Shown: in pieces, positions 42,750-50,634 of the stretch
Layout of the letters: the number at the start of each line of letters is the position of its first letter
Position numbering within the stretch: the stretch's first letter is position 1
DNA from: Phycisphaera sp.
GTDB taxonomy: Bacteria > Planctomycetota > Phycisphaerae > Phycisphaerales > SM1A02
Assembly: GCA_016124975.1 (NCBI GenBank)
Contig: WGMP01000012.1
Coordinates: 62,001 to 126,000 of the forward strand
Direction: 5' to 3'
Length of the DNA: 64,000 nt
Notes under the pieces: model-generated
The model's input: the letters and a program-made list of their open reading frames with translations, nothing else
What the model was told of the DNA's origin: nothing
The model's database searches: none
Translations under genes and position numbers: made by a program

Positions 42750-42862
42750 TCGCACGCGAGGTGACGCAGGACATCGGAGTGGTGGCTCGCGCAGCGTGCG
42801 CCATCGAACAAACGCCCGGCATGCGGGCCTGCGTCCGCCCCGACCATTCCAGGGAGTCTGCC

Positions 42863-43603
42863 ATGAGTGCCATCGACGCAACCGCCACCAACCCGAGTTC
42901 CGACGCTGCACCTCCCACCGCCGCCCCCGCGCGCTGGCTCGGGGTGCTGCTCATCGCCGAGGGCCTGCTCGCCCTTGCGCCCGTCTTCATCCTCGGCCCC
43001 GCGATCGGCTGGCCGGCGTCGCTCGACAACCCAGCGGTCGAGCAGCTGACGGCGATCTCCGCCGCTCCCGGCGCAGTCATCGCCGGCTACGGCCTGTACC
43101 TCCTCTACTCGGTGCTCATCGCGCCGACGATGATCGCGCTGGCGGCATGCGTACGCGGAGGACTTGCCTCGCCGCTCGGCGCGACCGTGGCTGCATTCGC
43201 CGCGCTCTCGACGCTGGCGCGGGCGATCGGAATCCTGCGATGGCTTACCGTCATGCCGATGCTCGCAGCGGCGCACGCGGCCGCCGATCCCGCACAGCGC
43301 GGGCAGATCGAGATGCTGTTCGACGCGCTCACCACCTACGGCGGCGGCATCGGCGAAGTGCTGGGGGTCTCGCTCTTCATGGCGCTCGCGCTCGGCACAC
43401 TTTGCGTGGGCGCGATGTTCCAGGGCGGTCTTCCCAAGTGGATCACTGTCTCCGGCTGCGCCGTTGCGGCCGCACTCGCGCTGCTGTCGCTGCCAGTGTT
43501 CGGCGGTCCCGACCTCATGCCGGGAGCCGTCGCGGTGAGCCTGCTGTCGGTGTGGATGATCGCGGTCGGCGTGCGGTCTCTGCGGGTGGCTTCGATTCGG
43601 TGA
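42863..43603 (+). CDS. DUF4386-type polytopic membrane protein
   Basis: A 246-residue protein with about six membrane helices (for example WLGVLLIAEGLLALAPVFIL and WITVSGCAVAAALALLSLPV). The ATG has AGGGAG six bases upstream. The pattern IGILRWLTVMPMLA followed by a loop and IGEVLGVSLFMALALG resembles the DUF4386 family, which has no known role. It follows the efflux operon by 113 bp and may be co-transcribed or separate. Confidence 0.78.
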   Translation: MSAIDATATNPSSDAAPPTAAPARWLGVLLIAEGLLALAPVFILGPAIGWPASLDNPAVEQLTAISAAPGAVIAGYGLYLLYSVLIAPTMIALAACVRGGLASPLGATVAAFAALSTLARAIGILRWLTVMPMLAAAHAAADPAQRGQIEMLFDALTTYGGGIGEVLGVSLFMALALGTLCVGAMFQGGLPKWITVSGCAVAAALALLSLPVFGGPDLMPGAVAVSLLSVWMIAVGVRSLRVASIR

Positions 43604-44010
43604 ACCCATGCGGTTGCCAACGGCGCGCGCGACCATCGTCAATCGCCGCAGCCTCGTCGCCACCTGCACTGGCCGTATCGATCGCATGAGCCTCTCCGTC
43701 TCATCCATCCGGTTCTCATGCGTGGTGCCGCACGGCTACGTCTTGAGACCCGATGGCACCCGCATGGATCCGGCTGCAATCGGCGCCCGCCGAAGACTTC
43801 GGAGTCCGGCTCGCCGGTGAGAGCATCGGACTTCGAAGGGAGCGGGACCGTCGATGTCGCGTCGTGCCCCAATCGGGGAGGGCGCTGCATGATTTCGCGG
43901 AGCGACTGCTTGCGACTGCAACGATCCATTTGCAAGCCTCTACCACACGCGCAAATCTGCGGGCCGACGCCCGCATCAATCCCGATGGGACACTGTTCCA
44001 GGAGTCACCT
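43604..44010. other. Gene-free stretch upstream of the repeat lipoprotein
   Basis: No gene seen. A short match to the dispersed repeat (GTGGTGCCGCACGGCTAC, 43723-43740) and the GC box GCCCCAATCGGGGAGGGC (43866-43883) are present. The frame of the lipoprotein stays open through part of it but lacks protein character. Confidence 0.5.
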
Positions 44011-44277
44011 ATGAAGTTTGTTTCGATGATGAGTGCAGTCGCTCTCGCCTCCGTGCTTGCTGCCTGCGGGACCACGCAGAAGGACGCCGCGACCGCCCCC
44101 GGCGCCGTCAAGGGTAAGTCGGACTGCAGCACCACCTGCTCGGACGACGCGCAGATCGCTCCTGGCGCCGTCGGCGGCAAGTCGGACTGCGGCGCGAAGG
44201 ACGACGCGCAGATCGCTCCTGGCGCCGTCGGCGGCAAGTCGGGCTGCGGCGCGAACGACTCGTTCAGCATCGACTGA
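44011..44277 (+). CDS. Small lipoprotein with cysteine-bearing 19-residue repeats
   Basis: An 88-residue predicted lipoprotein. The ATG follows AGGAG; the signal ends in the lipobox LAAC (MMSAVALASVLAACGTTQK). The mature part is almost only a 19-residue repeat, DDAQIAPGAVGGKSDCGAK, in two close copies and one degenerate first copy (APGAVKGKSDCSTTCS). Each copy holds one Cys next to Lys, Ser and Asp. I recognise no family. A role in metal binding, disulfide cross-linking or as a surface spacer is possible but unproven. A strong terminator follows. Confidence 0.8.
   Translation: MKFVSMMSAVALASVLAACGTTQKDAATAPGAVKGKSDCSTTCSDDAQIAPGAVGGKSDCGAKDDAQIAPGAVGGKSGCGANDSFSID
44143..44256 (+). repeat. 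Two tandem 57-bp repeats inside the lipoprotein gene
   Basis: Units 44143-44199 and 44200-44256 differ at few bases; the first unit is preceded by a diverged copy. The period is 19 codons, so expansion or loss keeps the frame. Confidence 0.9.
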
Positions 44278-44334
44278 CCTGGCCACTTCAAGATCCGAGT
44301 CGACTTGTCATCGCCAGATCGCAACCTCGAACAC

Positions 44335-44366
44335 AAAGCCCGCCCGGCTTTTGCCGGGCGGGCTTT
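44335..44366. terminator. Strong bidirectional intrinsic terminator
   Basis: AAAGCCCGCCCGG (44335-44347) pairs perfectly with 44354-44366; loop CTTTTG. It is flanked by A and T runs, so it works for the lipoprotein gene and for the convergent PEP-CTERM-like gene. Confidence 0.9.
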
Positions 44367-44443
44367 GAGTTGAGAGAGACATTTCGTCAGAGCGAGCGCT
44401 CGATGGGCCAGTGATGCCTCGGAAGCCCAGCACCAAAGGCCCG

Positions 44444-45061
44444 TCAGCCCATTCGCCGCCGACGGCGCCCGGCAAACACGCCGCTCAGGCCAAGCAGGGC
44501 CAACGCGCCAGGAGCGGGAATCGCGCCTGCCTCGATCGAGGCGCCCGAATTCTCATATGCGATTCCCGTGAGGCGTCGCGTCAGGAAATCGTTTCCAAGC
44601 GAGATGCTGAGCCAGCCGTAGAGGGTCTGGCCGCTCACGGCCCGACGGAATCCGACGAGATTCTCCGAGTTCGGCACGAAGGATGCCATGTTGAAGCTGC
44701 TTCCCATCGTCCCGCCGCCGATGTTGCCGTACCCGCTCGCCGAGTCGATCACGAATCCAGGGTCCAGCCGGTTGATGGTGGGGGGAAGGCCCGTGGTGCC
44801 AACGAAGAAGTTGTTCGAGAGGCTCTGCGAGTTCACCGTGAGGAAGTTCGGGTTGGTTCCGGTCAGGCTCATGTCCCAGCCCGTGAAGTTCCCGGTGGTG
44901 CTCGTCGTGAAGGTGTCGAGATCGATCCAGAGCCGAAGGCCAGTGCCGACCGGGACGGCGATGTCGAGCGGACCGCTGTAGATGATGGCGGCGTGGGACG
45001 ATGCGACGGTGGCGAGCGAAGTCGCCGCGACGGCGATCGCGCAGAGGGAGCGAGCGTTCAT
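44444..45061 (-). CDS. Exported protein with PEP-CTERM-like sorting tail
   Basis: A 205-residue exported protein. The ATG at 45061 has GGAG about nine bases upstream and starts a signal peptide (MNARSLCAIAVAATSLATVA). It is a paralogue of the protein at 35991: both open with AIxxSGPxxIxI, share a GWDMSL/GYDVNL segment and have GFRRAVSGQTLYGWL / GFRFLN...VHYGYL. The tail is IPAPGALALLGLSGVFAGRRRRR followed by MG. It is divergent from the winged-helix/LuxR regulator at 45372. Confidence 0.87.
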   Translation of the reverse strand: MNARSLCAIAVAATSLATVASSHAAIIYSGPLDIAVPVGTGLRLWIDLDTFTTSTTGNFTGWDMSLTGTNPNFLTVNSQSLSNNFFVGTTGLPPTINRLDPGFVIDSASGYGNIGGGTMGSSFNMASFVPNSENLVGFRRAVSGQTLYGWLSISLGNDFLTRRLTGIAYENSGASIEAGAIPAPGALALLGLSGVFAGRRRRRMG

Positions 45062-45371
45062 GAAGGGAACTCCAAACAGGGTGGAACAACGAGGGACGAG
45101 ACCGAGACCAGCAAGGACACGCTGCCTCGGTGGCGGGGGAGGGATTGCCGCCGTCGCCGACCATGCTCCAGACGCCTCGCGGAGCAAGCCATACCTGCGA
45201 GAGGTTGACACTTTCCGCATCGCTGTACCTACGGTTAGGTACACGGCGGCTCCCGCCGCCGCAGCCAGGCGACCCTTGCCGTGGCTACCGTGCGCGAGAG
45301 CCCGCGTCGCGCCCGAGTGCGGAGTCGAGCGTGCGCCCATCGTGATCGCTTTCGCTGCATGAGACCGTCCA
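45062..45371. other. Divergent control region, PEP-CTERM-like gene / winged-helix-LuxR regulator
   Basis: No gene. It contains TTGACA and a 20-bp dyad, listed separately. Confidence 0.55.
45205..45243 (+). promoter_or_regulatory. -35-like box and 20-bp operator-like dyad
   Basis: TTGACA (45205-45210) is followed by the perfect inverted repeat TGTACCTA (45224-45231), CGGT, TAGGTACA (45236-45243). The dyad covers the place where a -10 would lie and is well centred between the two divergent genes, so it is a candidate site for the regulator encoded at 45372. Confidence 0.6.
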
Positions 45372-46202
45372 TTGAGTAAGTCGACCCACATCAATGTCGC
45401 CCAGCCGGGACTCGCCGATGCGATTCGCAGTCCGCGCACCATGGGCATCTGGGAGGTCCTTCGGCGGCATCGGCGCGCCGCGTCGGCGTCCCGGTTGGCC
45501 GAGCTCTGCCAGTGCAGCCTCGCGGAGGCCCAGCAATCCCTCGACCTCCTCGAGCGCGCCACGCTCGTGCGCAAGCGCCGGGCATCGCGTGGCCGCCGGT
45601 CGGCCGTGTACGAGACCGCCGTTGCGTCGATCTCGGTGATCTTCGATCGCGGAGATCCGGGCGAGGCGAGGATCTTCCGCGGCCTCGAGCAGTTCGTCAC
45701 CCGTGAACTCGAGGACAAGCACTTCGAGCACGAGATCCCGATCACGAGCGCGCCGGCCGGGCACTGGAGCTACTACCACTGCAACCCGATGTTCCTCGAG
45801 GCGGCCGACATCGAGGAACTCAGGCGGCGGATCGCGCGCGTCGAGGAGTTCGTCAGTCTCCTGAACGACCGGCAGTCGGAAAGCATGACCACGCAGAGCT
45901 GCAACCATGTCATGGCGATCCGCGTCTCGCCGCTCGGCGGAGCCGTCATGCCGCAGCCCCATGTCAGGCTGGTGGGAAGGAACCTCGCCGAGGCGCCACG
46001 CCGCGCCGTCTCCGCGCCGTCGACGCGGCTGTCGCGCCGCGAACGCGAAGCTGTCCTCGCGCTGCGCGACGGAAAGACCAGGGCGGCGGTCGCGAAGCAC
46101 CTCGGGATCTCGGTGTACACGCTGGGCACGCTCTGCAAGCGCGCCTACCGCAAGCTCGGCATCAACCGGGTGTCGCAGCTTCGGGACATCGCGATCGACT
46201 AG
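45372..46202 (+). CDS. Two-headed regulator: N-terminal winged helix plus C-terminal LuxR HTH
   Basis: A 276-residue regulator, third member of the family also seen at 12391 and 21589. The winged helix is at residues 20-80 (TMGIWEVLRRHRRAASASRL...LAEAQQSLDLLERAT), and the LuxR HTH at the C-terminus (LSRREREAVLALRDGKTR...ISVYTLGTLCKRAYRKLG). The middle part (FVTRELEDKHFEHEIPIT, HCNPMFLEAADIEELRRRI) differs from its paralogues and may be the sensing part. The start is TTG 45372, chosen because the N-terminus then aligns with the paralogues; no ATG is in frame before residue 24. The TAG stop is made by the end of a MITE-like element. Confidence 0.8.
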   Translation: MSKSTHINVAQPGLADAIRSPRTMGIWEVLRRHRRAASASRLAELCQCSLAEAQQSLDLLERATLVRKRRASRGRRSAVYETAVASISVIFDRGDPGEARIFRGLEQFVTRELEDKHFEHEIPITSAPAGHWSYYHCNPMFLEAADIEELRRRIARVEEFVSLLNDRQSESMTTQSCNHVMAIRVSPLGGAVMPQPHVRLVGRNLAEAPRRAVSAPSTRLSRREREAVLALRDGKTRAAVAKHLGISVYTLGTLCKRAYRKLGINRVSQLRDIAID

Positions 46203-46262
46203 GTTCTGCCTGACGGATCACCGAAGCCCAAGGTCGAAGGCTTCGGGATCCGCGCGGCGACC
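46200..46262. mobile_element. Truncated MITE-like element; its end supplies the regulator's stop codon
   Basis: TA (46200-46201) is followed by GGTTCTGCCTGACGGATCA, differing at single positions from the ends at 30966 and 63869. The next 40 bp (CCGAAGCCCAAGGTCGAAGG and on) closely match the element at 63869. I cannot find the right end, so it is a remnant. The first bases TAG close the upstream coding frame. Confidence 0.75.
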
Positions 46263-46418
46263 GTCTTCACTCGAGCAATCCGATTGCGGTCGTCAAGCAC
46301 CTCGACGAGCGGTGCGGCCCGCTCGCCGCGCACTTCCGATGCATCGGGCATCGGCAGACCCCGGTCGTCGCCGCGCCGAACGCGCCGGTTGCTCCAATCG
46401 AAGCTCGCACGACGCACC

Positions 46419-46522
46419 CGAGCGACACCTTCAACGGGCTCGCCGGCTGCTGGGTTGTATGATGTAAGAGTATGTACGAAAACTCAACGAGCGACACCTT
46501 CAACAGGCTCGCAGGCTGCTGG
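46419..46522 (+). repeat. Duplicated 5' end of the nitrobindin-like gene
   Basis: A 35-bp block (46419-46453) recurs at 46488-46522 with two mismatches, 69 bp apart, so in the same frame. The first copy reads SDTFNGLAGCW followed by VV and a TGA; the second is the working N-terminus SDTFNRLAGCW. Confidence 0.88.
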
Positions 46523-46969
46523 ATCGGCAGTGGGCTCGGTTCGTACCCCGGCATCGAGCCCTTCCGCTACGCCGAGCGACTGTTGATCTCGCATGAAGCC
46601 GATTGGAACATGCTGCATGTGCTGCAGCGGACATGGCTTGAGAAGGACGGCAGCGCGGGCCGAGCGCTCCACCTCGAGAGCGGAATCATCCACGCCCGCG
46701 ACGACGGCAGCCTCGTCTACAGCTGCGGACAGGACAACGGGCGAACCGAGGTGATGGTGGGAGCGGTCACGCGCGAGGGTGGCGGCGTGCGGATCGACTG
46801 GGTGACGACCGAGCATGCAAACGACAGTCGCTTGCTGCGCATGGGCCGCACTTGGATGATCGACGGCGCGAGCCTCCGCTACGAGGCGCATCTCTCGACG
46901 GTGCGCACGCCCGAGTATCGAAAGCACCTCGAAGCGAACCTGCAGCGGAGCGCTGCAGTCGGCACGTAG
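46472..46969 (+). CDS. Nitrobindin-like (THAP4/DUF1794) beta-barrel protein
   Basis: A 165-residue protein of the FABP-like nitrobindin family, which holds ferric haem and reacts with nitric oxide or peroxynitrite. Family marks are LAGCWIGSGLGSYPGIEPF plus RYAERLLISH near the N-terminus and the WMIDGASLRYEAHLST strand near the C-terminus, with His in YEAHLS. TATGAT (46458-46463) lies 8 nt before the ATG and no Shine-Dalgarno is present, a leaderless pattern. The first 17 codons are duplicated upstream (see repeat). Haem binding is inferred from the family. Confidence 0.78.
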   Translation: MYENSTSDTFNRLAGCWIGSGLGSYPGIEPFRYAERLLISHEADWNMLHVLQRTWLEKDGSAGRALHLESGIIHARDDGSLVYSCGQDNGRTEVMVGAVTREGGGVRIDWVTTEHANDSRLLRMGRTWMIDGASLRYEAHLSTVRTPEYRKHLEANLQRSAAVGT

Positions 46970-47181
46970 CTTGCTGTCTCTGCGTGTCGGGTCGTGGCGC
47001 TGAACACGCAACGCCTGCCGATGCCTCACGATGCCTGGTGCTACGCGATGAGCCATGCCACGCGATGACCTCTGGGTGGTTGCCGGTGTCCGCACATACT
47101 CGGAAGCGACCCGACGACGGCACTACGGCAACGGGGCTAGGTGCGAACGACGCGTAATGGCTCGCGGAGAGGCTGCCTCAG

Positions 47182-48453
47182 TCAGTTGCGTCGGATGTCG
47201 GCCTGCGATTGCCCTTCAGTCCCAGGCTTGCCACTGTCAGGCGTCTCGGCGTCTGTCTCTATCTTTCCGCCAAGCCACGCCGCCGCGGCATCCAGCACCT
47301 TGTCCGGCGCGCCGTCCGAGCCCGGGAATGCCGTCTCGCGCGTGGGGGCGGGCAGGTTGAACGCGACATCTGGCGCGATCGGCCCGCCGAAGGCCCTCCC
47401 CGCGCTGTCGTAGAGCGCGGAGGCGGTGATGTTGAGGATCGATCCGTCCTGCAGGGTGACCGTTGCGTTCGCAGATGACTTCCCGGCGGTGGGGTCGCCG
47501 AACGATCGCGTGTTCGCGCGATTCCTGAAGGAGACGACGAGGCTCTCGCCGCTGCTCGCGGTCCGCTGATCGATGAGCAGCGCGACGGGAAGCCGCGAGG
47601 TCTCGGGCGCGGCGAACGCGTCGAGGGCGAACACCTTGGAGGTCGGTTCATTGATCCAAGCGGCGCCCGCAGAAGTTCCCCACGTCATGCGCGATCCATC
47701 GGGCGCGACGATGGATCCGTGGGCGCCGTCGCCCAAGATGTTCGAGAGCGCGGCGAGCATCGGCCACTGGTTTCCTCCGACGTTCCGACGAAGGTCGATG
47801 ATCCAGCCCTGCGCACCTGCATCGACCAGCTCGCGCTGAAGCGCTGCGAGCCTCGAGGCGTAGCTGGTCATCCTCTCCCTCTCCATCGCGATGAGGTACG
47901 GAACCCTCAGATAGCCGAGCTTCGTTCCTCCGGGTCCTTCAACCAGCCTTCCGACGGGATCGATCGATGGCGGCATCGCGGGTCCGCTGCTCGCAGGCGT
48001 CTGCCCCTGCGCCCCCGCGTCCCGAACCTTCGCGGCCTCGGCCGCGTTCAGGTAGGAGCTGTGGCCGTCGTCGAGTTGCGCCACGACCCAGCGGATGACC
48101 TCGTCGGACGACTTGCCCTCTGCGACCATCGTGTCCGCGCGCGCGCGGATGGCCGTCCAATCAATCGAACCCCGGCGATACGAGTTCGCCTCGCATGCAT
48201 TGATCGCCTCACGGATCAAGTCTGCGGAAGAGTTCGCGGCGGGTGGCGGCGTACTCGCGACCGAAGCGCCCTGCGTGACTTCCTCGTCGGAGATACCGAA
48301 CGCGATCGGTCTCGGATCGGAGGAGACGCTGAACTCGACATCGGGCGCCTCGAAGTCGAGGAACCGAACCTCGGCGCCGTTGCAGCCCGAGAGTGCCGCG
48401 AGGGTGACGATCTGAAGAGCAACAACGAGATTGGAAGACATGGGTGCGGGCAT
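47182..48453 (-). CDS. S41-family (C-terminal-processing-like) peptidase, predicted lipoprotein
   Basis: A 423-residue exported protein. The signal ends in a lipobox (TLAALSGC). The N-terminal helical part has VAQLDDGHSSYL, and the peptidase core has LGYLRVPYLIA, GWIIDLRRNVGGN, the nucleophile region LLIDQRTASSGESLVVSF and the Lys in GDPTAGKSSANATV. These fit the Ser-Lys dyad of S41 peptidases; no PDZ domain is evident. I use ATG 48453 (AGGA just upstream); ATG 48441 is close. It is divergent from the winged-helix gene at 48563 across an unusually AT-rich spacer. Confidence 0.85.
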   Translation of the reverse strand: MPAPMSSNLVVALQIVTLAALSGCNGAEVRFLDFEAPDVEFSVSSDPRPIAFGISDEEVTQGASVASTPPPAANSSADLIREAINACEANSYRRGSIDWTAIRARADTMVAEGKSSDEVIRWVVAQLDDGHSSYLNAAEAAKVRDAGAQGQTPASSGPAMPPSIDPVGRLVEGPGGTKLGYLRVPYLIAMERERMTSYASRLAALQRELVDAGAQGWIIDLRRNVGGNQWPMLAALSNILGDGAHGSIVAPDGSRMTWGTSAGAAWINEPTSKVFALDAFAAPETSRLPVALLIDQRTASSGESLVVSFRNRANTRSFGDPTAGKSSANATVTLQDGSILNITASALYDSAGRAFGGPIAPDVAFNLPAPTRETAFPGSDGAPDKVLDAAAAWLGGKIETDAETPDSGKPGTEGQSQADIRRN

Positions 48454-48496
48454 AGGGATCCTAATAGCCCAAGAATAGCAGAAAATGGAATACAAG

Positions 48497-48517
48497 CAAG
48501 ATCTTGTTGCGAACAAG
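48497..48517. promoter_or_regulatory. Overlapping palindromes in an AT-rich divergent promoter
   Basis: CAAGATCTTG (48497-48506) is a perfect palindrome that overlaps the inverted repeat CTTGTT-GCG-AACAAG (48503-48517). The whole spacer 48454-48562 is much richer in A and T than its surroundings. A likely operator for the winged-helix protein encoded at 48563. Confidence 0.6.
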
Positions 48518-48562
48518 CCAAGAATGTCGATTCTGTAGATTGCGAGAGAGAAGGAGCCGCCG

Positions 48563-49144
48563 ATGCCGATGCAGCCCGATGGATCGTTCGCCGTCCGCAC
48601 CCCGTCCGAATGGCGCATGATCGGAACCGCCACCTGGGTCGATATCTACGCCGCGCTCGGCAGGGGGGAGGCGCTGACGGCGCAGGAGATCGCTGCGCGT
48701 GTTGGTCGAACCCGCCAGAACATCTACTTCCATCTCAAGAAGCTCGAGGGGGTCGGTCTCGTCCGGGTGGTCGAGCATCGGCCAGCGGTGCGTCGGCCGG
48801 AGGCGGTGTACTCGCTGGTCACGCCTCGCGTCATGCTTGAGCCCCCCAGCGGCCGTTCGACGAGGGCCGGCAGCTTCTCCCGAACCTACGACAAGCTGTT
48901 CCGGGCCACGAGCCGCGAGTTCGCATCCGCCGCGCGGTCTGGCCGTCTTAGGAGTGCGGGCGACGCGCGCGACTGGGTCGTCCTGAAGCTGGTTGCACGG
49001 CCGACGGCCGTGCAGCGGCGGCAGGTTCGCGAACTTGCCGGACGAATCCACGAGATCCTGGGCGAGTCGCATGGTGCGACCACCGGCGAGGTTTGGACCG
49101 TACTGTTCGCCGCGCTTCCACTGGTCGATCGGCCTTCGACCTGA
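48563..49144 (+). CDS. Winged-helix regulator without LuxR domain
   Basis: A 193-residue regulator. The winged helix lies at about residues 20-90 (ATWVDIYAALGRGEALTAQE, VGRTRQNIYFHLKKLEGVGL) and is of the ArsR/MarR-like type. Its N-terminal layout resembles the three winged-helix/LuxR proteins of the window, but the C-terminus is a helical domain (QVRELAGRIHEILGESHGAT) instead of a LuxR HTH. The ATG has GAAGGAG eight bases upstream. It is divergent from the S41 lipoprotein gene and probably binds the palindromes between them. Confidence 0.82.
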   Translation: MPMQPDGSFAVRTPSEWRMIGTATWVDIYAALGRGEALTAQEIAARVGRTRQNIYFHLKKLEGVGLVRVVEHRPAVRRPEAVYSLVTPRVMLEPPSGRSTRAGSFSRTYDKLFRATSREFASAARSGRLRSAGDARDWVVLKLVARPTAVQRRQVRELAGRIHEILGESHGATTGEVWTVLFAALPLVDRPST

Positions 49145-49162
49145 TCGCAACGGCCGTGTCGC

Positions 49163-50026
49163 TCACCGCGCCGATGACTCGTCCATGACGACACGGAAGC
49201 TGATGCTCAGGAAGTCGAAGCCGGAGCTGTTGAACTCTGGCCTTGTGGCGGTGCGGTTCGCCGAACGGCAGTACCCAGCGGAGTAGTTCCAGCTGCCACC
49301 CCGATAGACGCGATCGGTGCCGTTCGCGGGCCCCGTCGGGTCGACCACGGGTCGGCTCGAATGCTCCACATACCAGTCCGCGCACCACTCCCACGCGTTG
49401 CCGTGCATGTCGTAGATCCCGAACGCGTTGGGTCGCTTCTGCCCGACGGGGTGGGTCTGTCCGCCACCGTTCGGCTGATACCACGCGTAGTCGCCGAGCG
49501 CCGCGGCGTCGTCGCCGAACGCAAACTCGCCCGTGCTTCCACCGCGGCAGGCGCGCTCCCACTCCGCCTCGGTCGGCAGCCGGTACGAGCGGCCCGCCGC
49601 CTTCTCCGCGGGAAGTTCTGACAGCCGACGGCAGAACTCGACCGCATCGTTCCACGAGACGCGCTCGACGGGATGGTTCGCGGTGCTTCCCTTGCTGCGC
49701 GGATCCTGGAACTGGCTCGGGTTCTTGCCCATCACCCGCTCATACTGTTCCTGCGTGCACTCGAACGCACCGATGAAGTAGTCGCGGGTGATCGTGACCT
49801 CGTGCTGCCGCTCGTCGAGGTCGGCGTTGCGATTGCCTCTCTGCGAACCCATCGCGAAGGTGCCCTTCGGCACGCGCACGAACTTCATCCCGATGCTGTT
49901 GACGGCGTCGTTCGCGACACCACCTGTTTCGCGCGCATCGATGGTCGCGTCGCCCGCGGTCTGGCAAGAGCACGCGAGCATGGCCGAAGCCAGCAGGAGG
50001 CAGAATCGTCCGGTAGAAGGAGTCAT
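49163..50026 (-). CDS. SUMF1-type (FGE-fold) lipoprotein with one active-site cysteine missing
   Basis: A 287-residue exported protein; the signal has a Cys-containing end (MLACSCQTAG) that fits a lipobox. The fold marks are MKFVRVPKGTFAMGSQRG, HEVTITRDYFIGAFECTQEQ, YRLPTEAEWERACRGG, YDMHGNAWEWCADWY, YRGGSWNYSAGYCRSANR and SISFRVV. Only the second FGE cysteine position (GYC) is kept; the first is Asn/Tyr, so catalysis is doubtful. Such proteins often act as binding domains or in regulation. It converges on the winged-helix gene 18 bp away. Confidence 0.85.
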   Translation of the reverse strand: MTPSTGRFCLLLASAMLACSCQTAGDATIDARETGGVANDAVNSIGMKFVRVPKGTFAMGSQRGNRNADLDERQHEVTITRDYFIGAFECTQEQYERVMGKNPSQFQDPRSKGSTANHPVERVSWNDAVEFCRRLSELPAEKAAGRSYRLPTEAEWERACRGGSTGEFAFGDDAAALGDYAWYQPNGGGQTHPVGQKRPNAFGIYDMHGNAWEWCADWYVEHSSRPVVDPTGPANGTDRVYRGGSWNYSAGYCRSANRTATRPEFNSSGFDFLSISFRVVMDESSAR

Positions 50027-50277
50027 GGAGTTCTTTCGTTGAGAGAGAGCGGCGGAATCCGCGCCGTACTGGCCTGCGCGATGATCCACATCGCGGGACC
50101 GCCGCCGCTTCGCACCCGACTCGCGATCGGATTCGGCCAGGTGTTCACGCCGGCCGATGAACATGCCGCAGGAAGCGGGACCGGCGCCAAGGGCTCGATC
50201 AAGCAGCGCCGCTGCAACGAAGGCGCAGCGTTCCATCCGCACCGACACACACGGTGAGCGGCGTCGATGCGCCCGCA

Positions 50278-50634
50278 TCAGAAGTGCGCGGTCATCGCGC
50301 CGTACCGCTCGGCGAGGTAGTCGACGATCACCCGCGTGTCGGTCGAGTGCAGCCGGTCACCGAATCGATGGAACCGGCTTGCGTCGACGAACTTTTGGTT
50401 CGCGGGGTCGAGGATCAGGTTCGGACATCCCTGGTGCGCGTCGCCGACGAGTTCGACGATCTCGCGCCTCGGCCTCGGATACGCGACGTAGCGGATGTCG
50501 AGCTGGGTGCGCAGGGCAGGGCAGCAGGCGAGCACGCCCTCGAGAAACGCGCAGTCGGGGCAGTAGTAGAGCTTCCCTTCCGCGTCGCGCGCACTGTCCG
50601 TAAAGCCGGGGGAAAGCATGAAGAGGATGTCCAT
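50278..50634 (-). CDS. DUF3088-family thioredoxin-fold-like protein
   Basis: A 118-residue cytosolic protein. The DUF3088 marks are LFMLSPGFTDSARDAEG, the CxxC in LYYCPDCAFLEG and the segment CPNLILDPANQKFVDASRFH. The CxxC and the predicted glutaredoxin-like fold suggest redox work, unproven. The ATG has CCGGAG seven bases upstream. Length is normal for the family. Confidence 0.85.
   Translation of the reverse strand: MDILFMLSPGFTDSARDAEGKLYYCPDCAFLEGVLACCPALRTQLDIRYVAYPRPRREIVELVGDAHQGCPNLILDPANQKFVDASRFHRFGDRLHSTDTRVIVDYLAERYGAMTAHF

Noticed and set aside
2852-45061. Calling the four tails canonical PEP-CTERM signals
   Set aside because: The VPEP core is replaced by VP(T/A)PG or IPAPG, and no exosortase gene is in the window, so I call them PEP-CTERM-like only.
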